This document shows positions 51,104 through 59,122 of a DNA stretch of 64,000 nucleotides, in pieces (position 1 is the stretch's first letter; every line of letters starts with the position of its first letter). This DNA is from Lentimonas sp. CC4. Its GTDB lineage: Bacteria; Verrucomicrobiota; Verrucomicrobiia; Opitutales; Coraliomargaritaceae. Below the pieces are notes generated by a model. It made no database searches. It was given only the letters and a program-made list of their open reading frames with translations, and was not told where the DNA came from. The DNA is taken from positions 806,001-870,000 of the forward strand of contig NZ_CACVBO010000002.1 of NCBI RefSeq assembly GCF_902728235.1, in the 5' to 3' direction. The position numbers were made by a program, and so were the translations under genes.

Positions 51104-53293
51104 TCAGTTCGATGTTTTGTAGGCGTGATCGGATTTATTCAACAATGCTTTTAGTGGAACACGAAGAATCACCCAAGTGCCCTCCCCGATCCGCGACCCA
51201 AGCTCCAGTTCGCCCCCCATCTCATGGGCACGATTCTGCAGGCTCTCCAAGCCTAAGCCCGTCGAAGCCTGAGTCACATCAAAACCGCAGCCATTATCGC
51301 GAACGGACACCTCAAGGCCTTGCTCAGCAACTCGGAATTCCAAACAGACCTTCGTGGCGTGTGCATGGCGCGCGCAGTTATGCACCACTTCCTTAAAATA
51401 CATGATCATGTGCCGCTTAAAGGGCAGCGACACCACTTGATCCGGGCAATTCTCCGGCACTTCGACTGATATTTCCACACCCGCCAACACGCGGTTCGCG
51501 CGATCCGTCAGTTTTTGAATCAGCAGTGGCAGGCGAATCGAGTCCTCATCGATCACCCATACCACTTCGCGTAGGGATGCCCAGGCCTCGCGAGCAATCA
51601 GGGTGAGATCGCACAGATCTTCCCGGACCGTCTCATCCACATCAGCGTGCTGTAACTGTTCGGCGATCAGCGAAATACTACCAAGACTACTGCCGACATC
51701 GTCGTGTAAATCGGAATTGATCTGCCGCCGCAATCGAGCCTGCGCGTGCTTTCGGCTGCGTAGCATAAATATGACGAAGGCCAACATGCCTAGCGTCACC
51801 ACAACTCCCAAGATGATCAAACCCCACTGGCGGATGAGCTGCCAACGTTTGGCCAAGTGCGCATGCTCGGCTTCAAGCTGCTGAAGTCGTGCCTCATACG
51901 GCTTGCCCGCTGCCATCTGCTCCACCCATTGAAATAGCGGCAAAATTGTGCGTCCGTCCACTCGCCCATCGACTAGCAGACTTAAATCAGGCGGTGTCTC
52001 AAAATCGACGCCGCGTATCTCCACGGATTGACCCAACGAAAAGTTCCGGCCACGCATGAATAATTCAATTTCTCCAAGGGCAAATATCGCCTGGCCTTGA
52101 TACACTGGAAAATCATTACACTCGATCTCCAGAGCAGACAGGTCGAGCCCTAGGCCATTGATACGTAGCATGTTATTGCCAGGGTTCTGGAGTATCCCTT
52201 CTGTCTCGAGGGGATAACGCTGAAGCTTTCCGGACTTAGCATCCATCGCGATTCGATACATGCGGATCGTCCTTGGAAACCCATATCCAGGGACATCAAT
52301 TCCATCAGGATTATGCCCAGGAAAAAGGTTCAACTTACCCAACTGATCCGCCTCCTCCAAATCAATCCGTATCACCAAAGGCTTCTCTAGCTTCGAAGCA
52401 GGCACCTCCATGACCAAATCCCCCCAACTCCCGTTCTTGGCAGAAAGCGGCATGCCCAATGTATGTTGCGACGTGGCTAAATACGCTGCCCCCCAATAGG
52501 GCGCAGACTCAAAACTGGAGGAAACCGAGACAAGCCTCGGCCAATGCAACTCATAAGTTCGAATTAAATGCACCCGAGCTAAGGAAAAAAACTCCAACCC
52601 TTCCTCCTCGTTCCCAGCAAACACTTCTAAGCGCAGGCCTTTCTTTGAAACCTGTGAGACACCTTGAGCGTATTGGGAGGGAAACTTGAACACAACTGGA
52701 CGCATGCCGGGGTTAGGGAAATCCTGCGTCGTCCAATCCACATAGACCTCGCCAGACTTTCCGCCTGGATTCACCGAAGTAATACGAAAACGCTTTGGAA
52801 AGGCATAGCCCTCTAATTTAGATGAGCGCTGATCGATTGCAGGCACCATCACCACTCCGAGAATCCTACGATTGTGCATGTTGCGATCAAAATCCAGTGT
52901 CCATAATGGCTCCTCCGGCACACCAGTCACCGTTGGGATGTAATCGCTGTGGTAGCCGAAGGCATTAAACTGCTTGGCAGGTTCATGCGGTGCCAACGCC
53001 TTCAGTGTCTGAGTTTCCTGATCGATCAACGCTTCAACCTGTTGCAAGCGTGACGCAATTTGAAAGATCGAAACATCCGGAAGCACTGGAACCACATCTA
53101 TGTCAGCAGGCTGCAAGGGATCAGAATAGCCCTCAAAGGCTTGCACACTATTGCTCAGAAATACAAGCACGGCAGCAACACGCAGCACACCACACAACCT
53201 ATATAACCGAACCAAGTGATAGTGCTGCGCATCCATTAATATAAAATGACTAAACTGAGCTGCGAACTTCATTAAGATCCAGAAATCAACCAT
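51104..53293 (-). CDS. HisKA_3 sensor histidine kinase of TCS2 with discoidin-like sensor region
   Basis: ATG at 53293 has AGGA 5 nt upstream; the protein is 729 aa. After a first membrane/signal segment (~28-50) comes a ~430-residue extracytoplasmic region, then a second membrane segment (~488-509), a dimerisation domain with His in SDLHDDVGSS (~528) and an ATPase domain (HNCARHAHA, DNGCGFD, GLGLESLQNRA). The sensor region aligns by eye with that of 21897-23954: GYHSDYIP, PEEPLWTLDF, VVMVPAIDQR, YAFPKRFRI, SSSFESAPYW and a second module with LVIRIDLEEADQLGKLNLF and YGFPRTIRMYR. It reads as two discoidin-like folds, hence possible sugar sensing. Confidence 0.9.
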   Translation of the reverse strand: MVDFWILMKFAAQFSHFILMDAQHYHLVRLYRLCGVLRVAAVLVFLSNSVQAFEGYSDPLQPADIDVVPVLPDVSIFQIASRLQQVEALIDQETQTLKALAPHEPAKQFNAFGYHSDYIPTVTGVPEEPLWTLDFDRNMHNRRILGVVMVPAIDQRSSKLEGYAFPKRFRITSVNPGGKSGEVYVDWTTQDFPNPGMRPVVFKFPSQYAQGVSQVSKKGLRLEVFAGNEEEGLEFFSLARVHLIRTYELHWPRLVSVSSSFESAPYWGAAYLATSQHTLGMPLSAKNGSWGDLVMEVPASKLEKPLVIRIDLEEADQLGKLNLFPGHNPDGIDVPGYGFPRTIRMYRIAMDAKSGKLQRYPLETEGILQNPGNNMLRINGLGLDLSALEIECNDFPVYQGQAIFALGEIELFMRGRNFSLGQSVEIRGVDFETPPDLSLLVDGRVDGRTILPLFQWVEQMAAGKPYEARLQQLEAEHAHLAKRWQLIRQWGLIILGVVVTLGMLAFVIFMLRSRKHAQARLRRQINSDLHDDVGSSLGSISLIAEQLQHADVDETVREDLCDLTLIAREAWASLREVVWVIDEDSIRLPLLIQKLTDRANRVLAGVEISVEVPENCPDQVVSLPFKRHMIMYFKEVVHNCARHAHATKVCLEFRVAEQGLEVSVRDNGCGFDVTQASTGLGLESLQNRAHEMGGELELGSRIGEGTWVILRVPLKALLNKSDHAYKTSN

Positions 53294-53398
53294 CCGTATC
53301 CTGTGGTAGCATGGCGCGCAAGCTTACACACCAGCGGCACCGAAAGCATCGCGAATAAATCATGCGTGTTACGGATGCCTCATGCACCTTAACTACAA

Positions 53399-54634
53399 TT
53401 AGCGCCCTTTTTTAGCAGGCTGCGTCTGACCGTAGCTCTGCCATATTTCCGCAAACTTAGCATCAGGCAACCAGTTGGCGGTCGATTGATCGCCCTTAAA
53501 GTCATGATAAGGTGCGACCTCGATGAGTTGTCGTCCGCCGGCTTCCAAATTATAGTGGGCCCCCAGCCAGCCTTTTTCGATTTCAACGGGCTTCAAGCTG
53601 CCGTCTTCATTCAGTCGGATGCGCATCGAGGCTTTAAGGAAGTCGATGATAAAGGCCCATGTGGATTCCGCATCCGCTGGCCCGTGCCCAACACCACCTT
53701 CGACCATAACGTTCATCGCCGCATTGCGATCTTTGCGCATGGTGGCAACCACTTCATCCTGACGCGCGTTAAGGAAATATTTGTCGATGGATCCACACAT
53801 CACCATCGCTGGAACTTTTTCCGTGTTTGGAAATTGTATGTAGCCACTGAATCCCGGGTGGAATGCGACCCATGCGATGGTTCGCTCTGGCCAGTCACGA
53901 GGGAAACTAGCGGAAAACCCAGTTCCATTCGAATGCCCAAAAGTCATAATGGGCACATCCGCGAGTTCTGGATGACCAGACAGCTCCGCTAGCTTTTGGA
54001 TATGTTCTTCAATCAGAGCGACCGAGCTAATTCCGCGTTTAATCGGATCGCCATTCATGCCGACTAGAGCCAATTGCTCGTCTTCGGCAAACTTTTGAAG
54101 AATCGGCGTCTTGATATTTCCGATCCCGTGCATGGAGATATAAAAGGCAGCTTTTACCGTTTTAACGGACTCAGGTATATAGACATAGAAGCTAGCGTCC
54201 GTGCCACTGCTCCTTCCTATAATCGAATTCTTGGGATCCATCTGCACGGTGAAGCCAGTTAGGCTGCTATCCACTGGTTCGGGGCTCAGTTTGACCTCGA
54301 TCGATTTGGACGCGGTGAAGAAGTCCATTGATTTGATTGGTATTTTCTTCGTGATGTGACCGCTGCGCGCCACCACCAACGTTGCGATATTCTTACGCTT
54401 GTTTGGCTTGAGTGGTTCGTTAATTTCGAATTCCAACGAAAACTCGCCATTGGCATCGGTATACGCATCCACTCTCAGCGGAGACAAAGTCAACTTGGCG
54501 TCATTGAGCCAATTATCATCGGTGTCCATCACCTTACCTGAGAGCACATAGCTACTCCCTGCAGCGATCGCAGTATGCCCTAACAAGAGCGCAGCGAGTA
54601 TCCATCCCCATAAACTATACTTTTTCATATTCAT
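53399..54634 (-). CDS. Secreted alpha/beta-hydrolase (esterase-like) with carboxypeptidase-regulatory domain
   Basis: ATG at 54634 has GGGAG 7 nt upstream. The 411-aa protein has a signal peptide (to ~25), an N-terminal carboxypeptidase-regulatory-like beta domain (SGKVMDTDDNWLNDAKLTL ... TDANGEFSLEFEI, ~30-115) and an alpha/beta hydrolase related to feruloyl/PHB-depolymerase-type esterases. The nucleophile is Ser in GHSNG (~220), with a candidate Asp in CGSIDKYF and His in GVGHGP. A carbohydrate ester (for example acetyl) substrate fits the context, since algal fucans can be acetylated, but is not shown. It lies 39 bp after 54674-56791 in the same direction. Confidence 0.82.
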   Translation of the reverse strand: MNMKKYSLWGWILAALLLGHTAIAAGSSYVLSGKVMDTDDNWLNDAKLTLSPLRVDAYTDANGEFSLEFEINEPLKPNKRKNIATLVVARSGHITKKIPIKSMDFFTASKSIEVKLSPEPVDSSLTGFTVQMDPKNSIIGRSSGTDASFYVYIPESVKTVKAAFYISMHGIGNIKTPILQKFAEDEQLALVGMNGDPIKRGISSVALIEEHIQKLAELSGHPELADVPIMTFGHSNGTGFSASFPRDWPERTIAWVAFHPGFSGYIQFPNTEKVPAMVMCGSIDKYFLNARQDEVVATMRKDRNAAMNVMVEGGVGHGPADAESTWAFIIDFLKASMRIRLNEDGSLKPVEIEKGWLGAHYNLEAGGRQLIEVAPYHDFKGDQSTANWLPDAKFAEIWQSYGQTQPAKKGR

Positions 54635-54673
54635 TTTATTTCTCCCTGCACTATTGTATTTTGGCGCTAAAGG

Positions 54674-56791
54674 TTAGTCCTCGTAGTCTTCCTCAGAATC
54701 CATCTCGTTATTGACCTTCTTCGACGTTTCAATGCGAGCAAACCCACTGCAGCGTGCCTCGGCCAGTGCATTTGGATCGTCCGAAGACACAGCCATGCCC
54801 GTTTCAATTTTCTCAGGCATCGGCACCGTTACTTGCGCGATTTGCTTCCAGTTCTTCTGGTCCGAGGAACAGTATCCGACAAAGTCATCTCCCTTTCGAA
54901 CCAGCATCGCATAGGGACTCTTAGCAGCAGCCAATGAACCGGCGCTGACTAGAGCAGCACCCTGCTCTGGCCTATAAACCATCTGCATGCGCCCAGACGG
55001 ATCGCGTAGCACGGCAACCATCGCCGCATCGGCCGCCAAAGACTCACGAAACATGACGCCCGCTTTGGCATTGGGCAATGCTCCCGCCTGAATGTCCACT
55101 GCAGCCTTCACGCCTCCATCTCCATAATGAGCGTCCGAGAGATAGAAAAACTGATCCGAATTGCCAGAGATCGCACCACTGCCAAAAAGCTGATAGATAC
55201 CTGCGGTGCTAGACATCCCGCGGCCTGTTAGGGTTGGATTTCCGATGTTATTTTTCCATAGGATCTGAGCCGCATGCTCACCTCTCGCTGGCCTCAAATC
55301 CATAAAGACATCGCAATGCTCAAAACTGCGTGTATAGACCTTATTATCACGAACGTAAGGCCCCAATGGCTTGCCCAGCGGGCGGTTTAGCTGGTCCATA
55401 TAACTAGCTTCCCATTGCCAGCGCGGCTGTGTGCCATCCACGGAAGCCTGCACATAGAAATAGGAATACTCCTGAACATAGAGCAAATAAATCGCTAGGA
55501 CGACATCAGCTGCGTCTTCCAGCTCGCGCTCATTGCTGACACCTTTGATCGGGTTGCGAAGAATTTGCATCTTCTGATTCTGTCCGGTTTCATAAGCGAT
55601 CGCGATCGTCTCCGCAATGGTGTCATCATTGCCACCGCCGCTCCACCCCTCACGGTAAGTGCCATCCACATAGCCGATGCGCTGTCGCGCGGATGCATTA
55701 TTATTCATCAGCAGCTGATTCACCGGCGTCGCTTTATAAAGGGCATCGAGCATATAGATCGGCACGCCTGACTTATCTACAAAGGTGCCGTCAATCGCGT
55801 CGTCACCCATCATTTTTTCGCAGCAACCCACCCACCACTTCAGAAAATCAGGATTCTCCCGCACGTAGGTCGGCAGTCGGCCGCGAATTATAAAGTCTTT
55901 TGCGATCCATTCATCCTTATGCTGATCAATTGTCGTATCGATACCGTAGTGCCCGAAGTAGATTCGGGAATTCCAGTAGAACAGCACTTTGATATCTGGA
56001 TTGATCGCTTTCAGTCGTGCGCCGGTATCTAACATCCCTAAGCTGGTATTTGCCATCCCTGCTCCATTGGCCTTTTCGAGCACCACCAAATCATAGTTCT
56101 CTGCGATCGCTCGAATGTCCTCATCGGTATAAGCAGTCCGTTTGCGGATAAGCATACAGCGCGGGATTTTATCCCATGAAAACTTCGGAAAGGACTTCAG
56201 TTTCTCAGGGGTCGTGGGCGCATACGGGGTCGCCTCCATCGTATGTCCGTTCTTTAAATCGGAGAAGGGATATTTGGGATCTTCATGCTGCAAGGCGGGG
56301 TTTCTCAAGACGATTGAAGCATGCATTTCCGCATACCCCTTCGGTGGTCGACGCCCATTCAGTCGTCGCGGAACGAATCGCTCGAAGTCACTTTCGAGCA
56401 CGAAGCCCTTCACAGTCGTATCAACACCATTCACCTGAACGGTTTGAAGCGCTGGTTCCGCAAACGCTTTCGCTTCCAGCGCGATAGCAAACTGCAATGT
56501 ATCCGCATCTGCACTACCTAGCAGATTATTTCCGTTCCAAGTGATTGTATACACCCACCGCTCCCCATCCTCAATTCGTTCACAGGAAAGCAAGGGCGAG
56601 CTCAGGTCCACACTGCGGTAGCCATTTGCCAACACCAAATCCGTATCGGCTCCAGTCACAGTTCCAGCAGTTGGCAATAAGGTTATCCAAAAATGACTGT
56701 TCCGACCGGACGAATCGGCGGCAACTACAGATTGTGCGCTAAGAGAAAGCAGGCAGAACAATAGAATAATGTAGTGACACGTAGAATACAC
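54674..56791 (-). CDS. GHL15-like putative glycoside hydrolase with C-terminal concanavalin-like module
   Basis: The 705-aa protein has a signal peptide (to ~25), an N-terminal beta region, a barrel domain (~195-470) and a C-terminal lectin-like module (~510-690: AGIYQLFGSGAISGNSDQFF ... AGVMFRESLAADAAM ... YCSSDQKNWKQIAQVTV), then an acidic end (MDSEEDYED). The barrel has IKVLFYWNSRIYFGHYG, WWVGCCEKMMGDDAIDGTFVDK and GYVDGTYREGW, reminiscent of Pfam hypothetical glycosyl hydrolase 15 (GHL15); acidic residues in DGTFVDK are candidate catalytic ones. No member that I know of this type has a settled substrate. It leads an operon with the esterase under a class C promoter. Confidence 0.7.
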   Translation of the reverse strand: MYSTCHYIILLFCLLSLSAQSVVAADSSGRNSHFWITLLPTAGTVTGADTDLVLANGYRSVDLSSPLLSCERIEDGERWVYTITWNGNNLLGSADADTLQFAIALEAKAFAEPALQTVQVNGVDTTVKGFVLESDFERFVPRRLNGRRPPKGYAEMHASIVLRNPALQHEDPKYPFSDLKNGHTMEATPYAPTTPEKLKSFPKFSWDKIPRCMLIRKRTAYTDEDIRAIAENYDLVVLEKANGAGMANTSLGMLDTGARLKAINPDIKVLFYWNSRIYFGHYGIDTTIDQHKDEWIAKDFIIRGRLPTYVRENPDFLKWWVGCCEKMMGDDAIDGTFVDKSGVPIYMLDALYKATPVNQLLMNNNASARQRIGYVDGTYREGWSGGGNDDTIAETIAIAYETGQNQKMQILRNPIKGVSNERELEDAADVVLAIYLLYVQEYSYFYVQASVDGTQPRWQWEASYMDQLNRPLGKPLGPYVRDNKVYTRSFEHCDVFMDLRPARGEHAAQILWKNNIGNPTLTGRGMSSTAGIYQLFGSGAISGNSDQFFYLSDAHYGDGGVKAAVDIQAGALPNAKAGVMFRESLAADAAMVAVLRDPSGRMQMVYRPEQGAALVSAGSLAAAKSPYAMLVRKGDDFVGYCSSDQKNWKQIAQVTVPMPEKIETGMAVSSDDPNALAEARCSGFARIETSKKVNNEMDSEEDYED

Positions 56792-56857
56792 TTTAAAATA
56801 GGGAGATGGCGTTGATCAATTAGCAGCTGAAATGCAGCTGCTATCTGCTAGTTTTTA

Positions 56858-56904
56858 ATACTACCTAAAATGCATCATACTGTCTATCACGTGAATTGGG
56901 GATA
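56858..56904 (-). promoter_or_regulatory. Class C promoter block upstream of the GHL15-like/esterase operon
   Basis: Minus-strand -35 TAGACA (56881-56886) and -10 TAGTAT (56858-56863), spacer 17 nt. The box 56881-56904 (plus-strand TGTCTATCACGTGAAT then TGGGGATA) matches those at 4201, 7793 and 44413. Confidence 0.7.
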
Positions 56905-57058
56905 ATTGATCCCCAAAGCTGCTACTGATAGTGATCAAACGACGTATCGGCGCGTAACGCCATTTGTTCCACCAGAACTAGCATCCTCACCGATGCTGGT
57001 TCTTTGTGTTATACTAAAAGAGTCGTTAAAATCTTTGAGTCTGTTTTCTCGCTTTAGT

Positions 57059-57515
57059 GTAGCGGATCCGCGAAGCGGTTTCGATCTTTGCAGTGACTGA
57101 GGTTGATGTGGCCGAAATGGCTTCGCCAGTCCGCTACGAATGAAGGGGGCGTGATGTGCTTAGATCCTGTTTTCTAGCTTTAGTGTCGCGGATCCGCGAA
57201 GCGGTTTCGATCTGAGCTGTGACTGAGGTTAATGTGGCCGAAATGGCTTCGCCAATCCGCTACGAATGAAGGGGGCGTGTTGTGCTTTGAGTCTGTTTTC
57301 TAGCTTTAGTGTCGCGGATCCGCGAAGCGGTTTCGATCTGAGCAGTGACTGAGGTTAATGTGGCCGAAATGGCTTCGCCAATCCGCTACGAATGAAGAGG
57401 ACGTGTTGTGCTTAGATCCTGTTTTCTAGTTTTAGTGTCGCGGATCCGCGAAGCGGTTTCGATCTTTGCAGTGACTGAGGTTGATGTGGCCGAAATGGCT
57501 TTGCCAGTCCGCTAC
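57059..57515. repeat. REPIN-like array 3: four copies with an exact 126-bp period
   Basis: Copies at 57059-57137, 57185-57263, 57311-57389 and 57437-57515 start exactly 126 bp apart. Each is a ~79-bp family 1 element plus a ~47-bp linker (GAATGAAGGGGGCGT... TCTAGCTTTAGT). The three later copies have GTCG instead of GTAG at the left end. It lies just after the stop of the GH29-like operon, in the orientation opposite to array 2. The exact period points to recent tandem amplification. Confidence 0.9.
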
Positions 57516-57583
57516 GAATGAAGGGGCGTTTACGAAAACGCTAGTAGTCAGTGGTTAGCCTCAGATCAACTGATGATTTACAA

Positions 57584-59122
57584 TCAATCTCCCTTCACTG
57601 CTTTGCGCACTTGCTGCATGATCTCAATGCACTCGGGATTCACAAACGGGGCATCCGCCGTAATATATGGAGTCGTTGATAGGTTAATGGTGATGGGTAG
57701 ATTCGCAGCATCGGCCTGTTTGAAAATTTCGATGTATTTCTCTGCGGAAAACTTAGGTTTCGCGACAAACGCTCCGTTGCGCAAGCGGGCCGACCACGCA
57801 TCCATATAAAACCAAGCAGCCGAAGTTTGCCCCTCAAGTTGGCCCCCGTCTTCAAACAAAAAGGCAGGCTGATGCTCTGGCGCTCGACCGCTGCCGTCTG
57901 AAACCACGAGATCACTGAACGGCGATAAATTCGGAAACAGATTCTGACTAAATCCAACCGGCGCATTCGGATTGCCTGCTTTAATCGCATTCGCAAATTT
58001 CTCCCACGGAGGATCCACCTGATACAGTTTCCAGCCACAGTCATCGACATAACCAGCGGTCGTTGCCAGATCCTCGCCATAGCGAAGGCTCACTTCACGG
58101 AAATGGGATTCCAGGAAATTGAAGTAACCCGTCGGATCCGGTTCGTCACCACTGCCATAGGTGTTGCCATACAACTGCTCAATGCCGCTGTTGGGGTTAT
58201 AGTAAAGCATGAGGCGAATATCATGTTTGGCCAACGCATCGATGAGCTCCCGAATCAAATCACGTTCGCAAGTAAACCCAGGTTTGATTGCATCAATGGT
58301 CTCGCTGGGGCCAGGCCAATAATGGTCGCCGTGGGCACAGGTAAAACAGACCCACGATGCGCCGATTTCTACAGCCGTTGCGACAAAGGCATCCACATCA
58401 AAACGGTCCACCCGCTTCTGGTATTCCCCATTGCTCGACTGCCCCGTCGATGAAAAATGCACAAACCAACCATACTTGCCATCCACCATCCATTGCACAT
58501 CAGCTTTCATCGCTTGTGCACGCTCGTTGATGGCAACCAGCGCTTCTGGACGCACCAGTTCAATCGACCACAGGGCAAACGGTGTGCTCTTTCCTTTAGC
58601 GTTCTTCATCGCATTCAACGCATCGCGCTCTGCCTGCGTCCCTTTAAAATTGACTAACCGTAAACAGATTTGGTTGATCCCTTTCTGCAACAGCAGGTTC
58701 TCTTTCAGCCAGTGGCGTTGCACTAGTGGCCGCGTATCCCAATTCGGCACATTGGCTGTCTCGGTGATGCTGGACGTTCCTGAACTAAGCTCCAAGGTGG
58801 ATTGAGCCAGAATTTCATCCAGTCCTGTATATACCAGTGCGACGCTATATACCGCTTCATATGGCGCATCCACTTCCCACGTCATGACATCCTCTTCACT
58901 TTCAAAGCCGCGAATAAACGCATTATTCACCACCGTCGGCGTGGGACGATCTGCAACGTTTAGATTCCCAGACAGCTCTGCCCGAAATCCCATGATCGTG
59001 GTAATGTCATCCGGCCGGAGTTCCCACGTCCTCGGTGCCCAGTAGGGATGCATCTCTGCCTCTTGGCTCCAAGTCGTTATTGGAATCAGCCAGAGAATAC
59101 AAAGGAGAACGTATCGTTTCAT
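57584..59122 (-). CDS. GH29-like secreted alpha-L-fucosidase (paralogue 2)
   Basis: The 512-aa protein has a signal peptide (to ~19), an N-terminal carbohydrate-binding-like domain (~35-190: MTWEVDAPYEAVYSVALVY ... NQICLRLVNF) and a GH29-like barrel beginning MVDGKYGWFVHFSS (~212). Core features are WVCFTCAHGDHYWPGPSE (compare the HHDGF strand of GH29), LMLYYNP, a probable nucleophile Asp in GYVDDCGW (~360) and NLSPFSDLVVSDGSG. The canonical W-F-D is Y-V-D here, so it may belong to an uncharacterised branch. Its ATG overlaps the stop of 59119-60783 (ATGA), indicating translational coupling. Expected reaction: release of alpha-L-fucose. Confidence 0.75.
   Translation of the reverse strand: MKRYVLLCILWLIPITTWSQEAEMHPYWAPRTWELRPDDITTIMGFRAELSGNLNVADRPTPTVVNNAFIRGFESEEDVMTWEVDAPYEAVYSVALVYTGLDEILAQSTLELSSGTSSITETANVPNWDTRPLVQRHWLKENLLLQKGINQICLRLVNFKGTQAERDALNAMKNAKGKSTPFALWSIELVRPEALVAINERAQAMKADVQWMVDGKYGWFVHFSSTGQSSNGEYQKRVDRFDVDAFVATAVEIGASWVCFTCAHGDHYWPGPSETIDAIKPGFTCERDLIRELIDALAKHDIRLMLYYNPNSGIEQLYGNTYGSGDEPDPTGYFNFLESHFREVSLRYGEDLATTAGYVDDCGWKLYQVDPPWEKFANAIKAGNPNAPVGFSQNLFPNLSPFSDLVVSDGSGRAPEHQPAFLFEDGGQLEGQTSAAWFYMDAWSARLRNGAFVAKPKFSAEKYIEIFKQADAANLPITINLSTTPYITADAPFVNPECIEIMQQVRKAVKGD

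Noticed and set aside
57059-57515. CRISPR array
   Set aside because: The repeated unit is 126 bp with near-identical linkers and internal inverted hairpins; there are no unique spacers and no cas genes.
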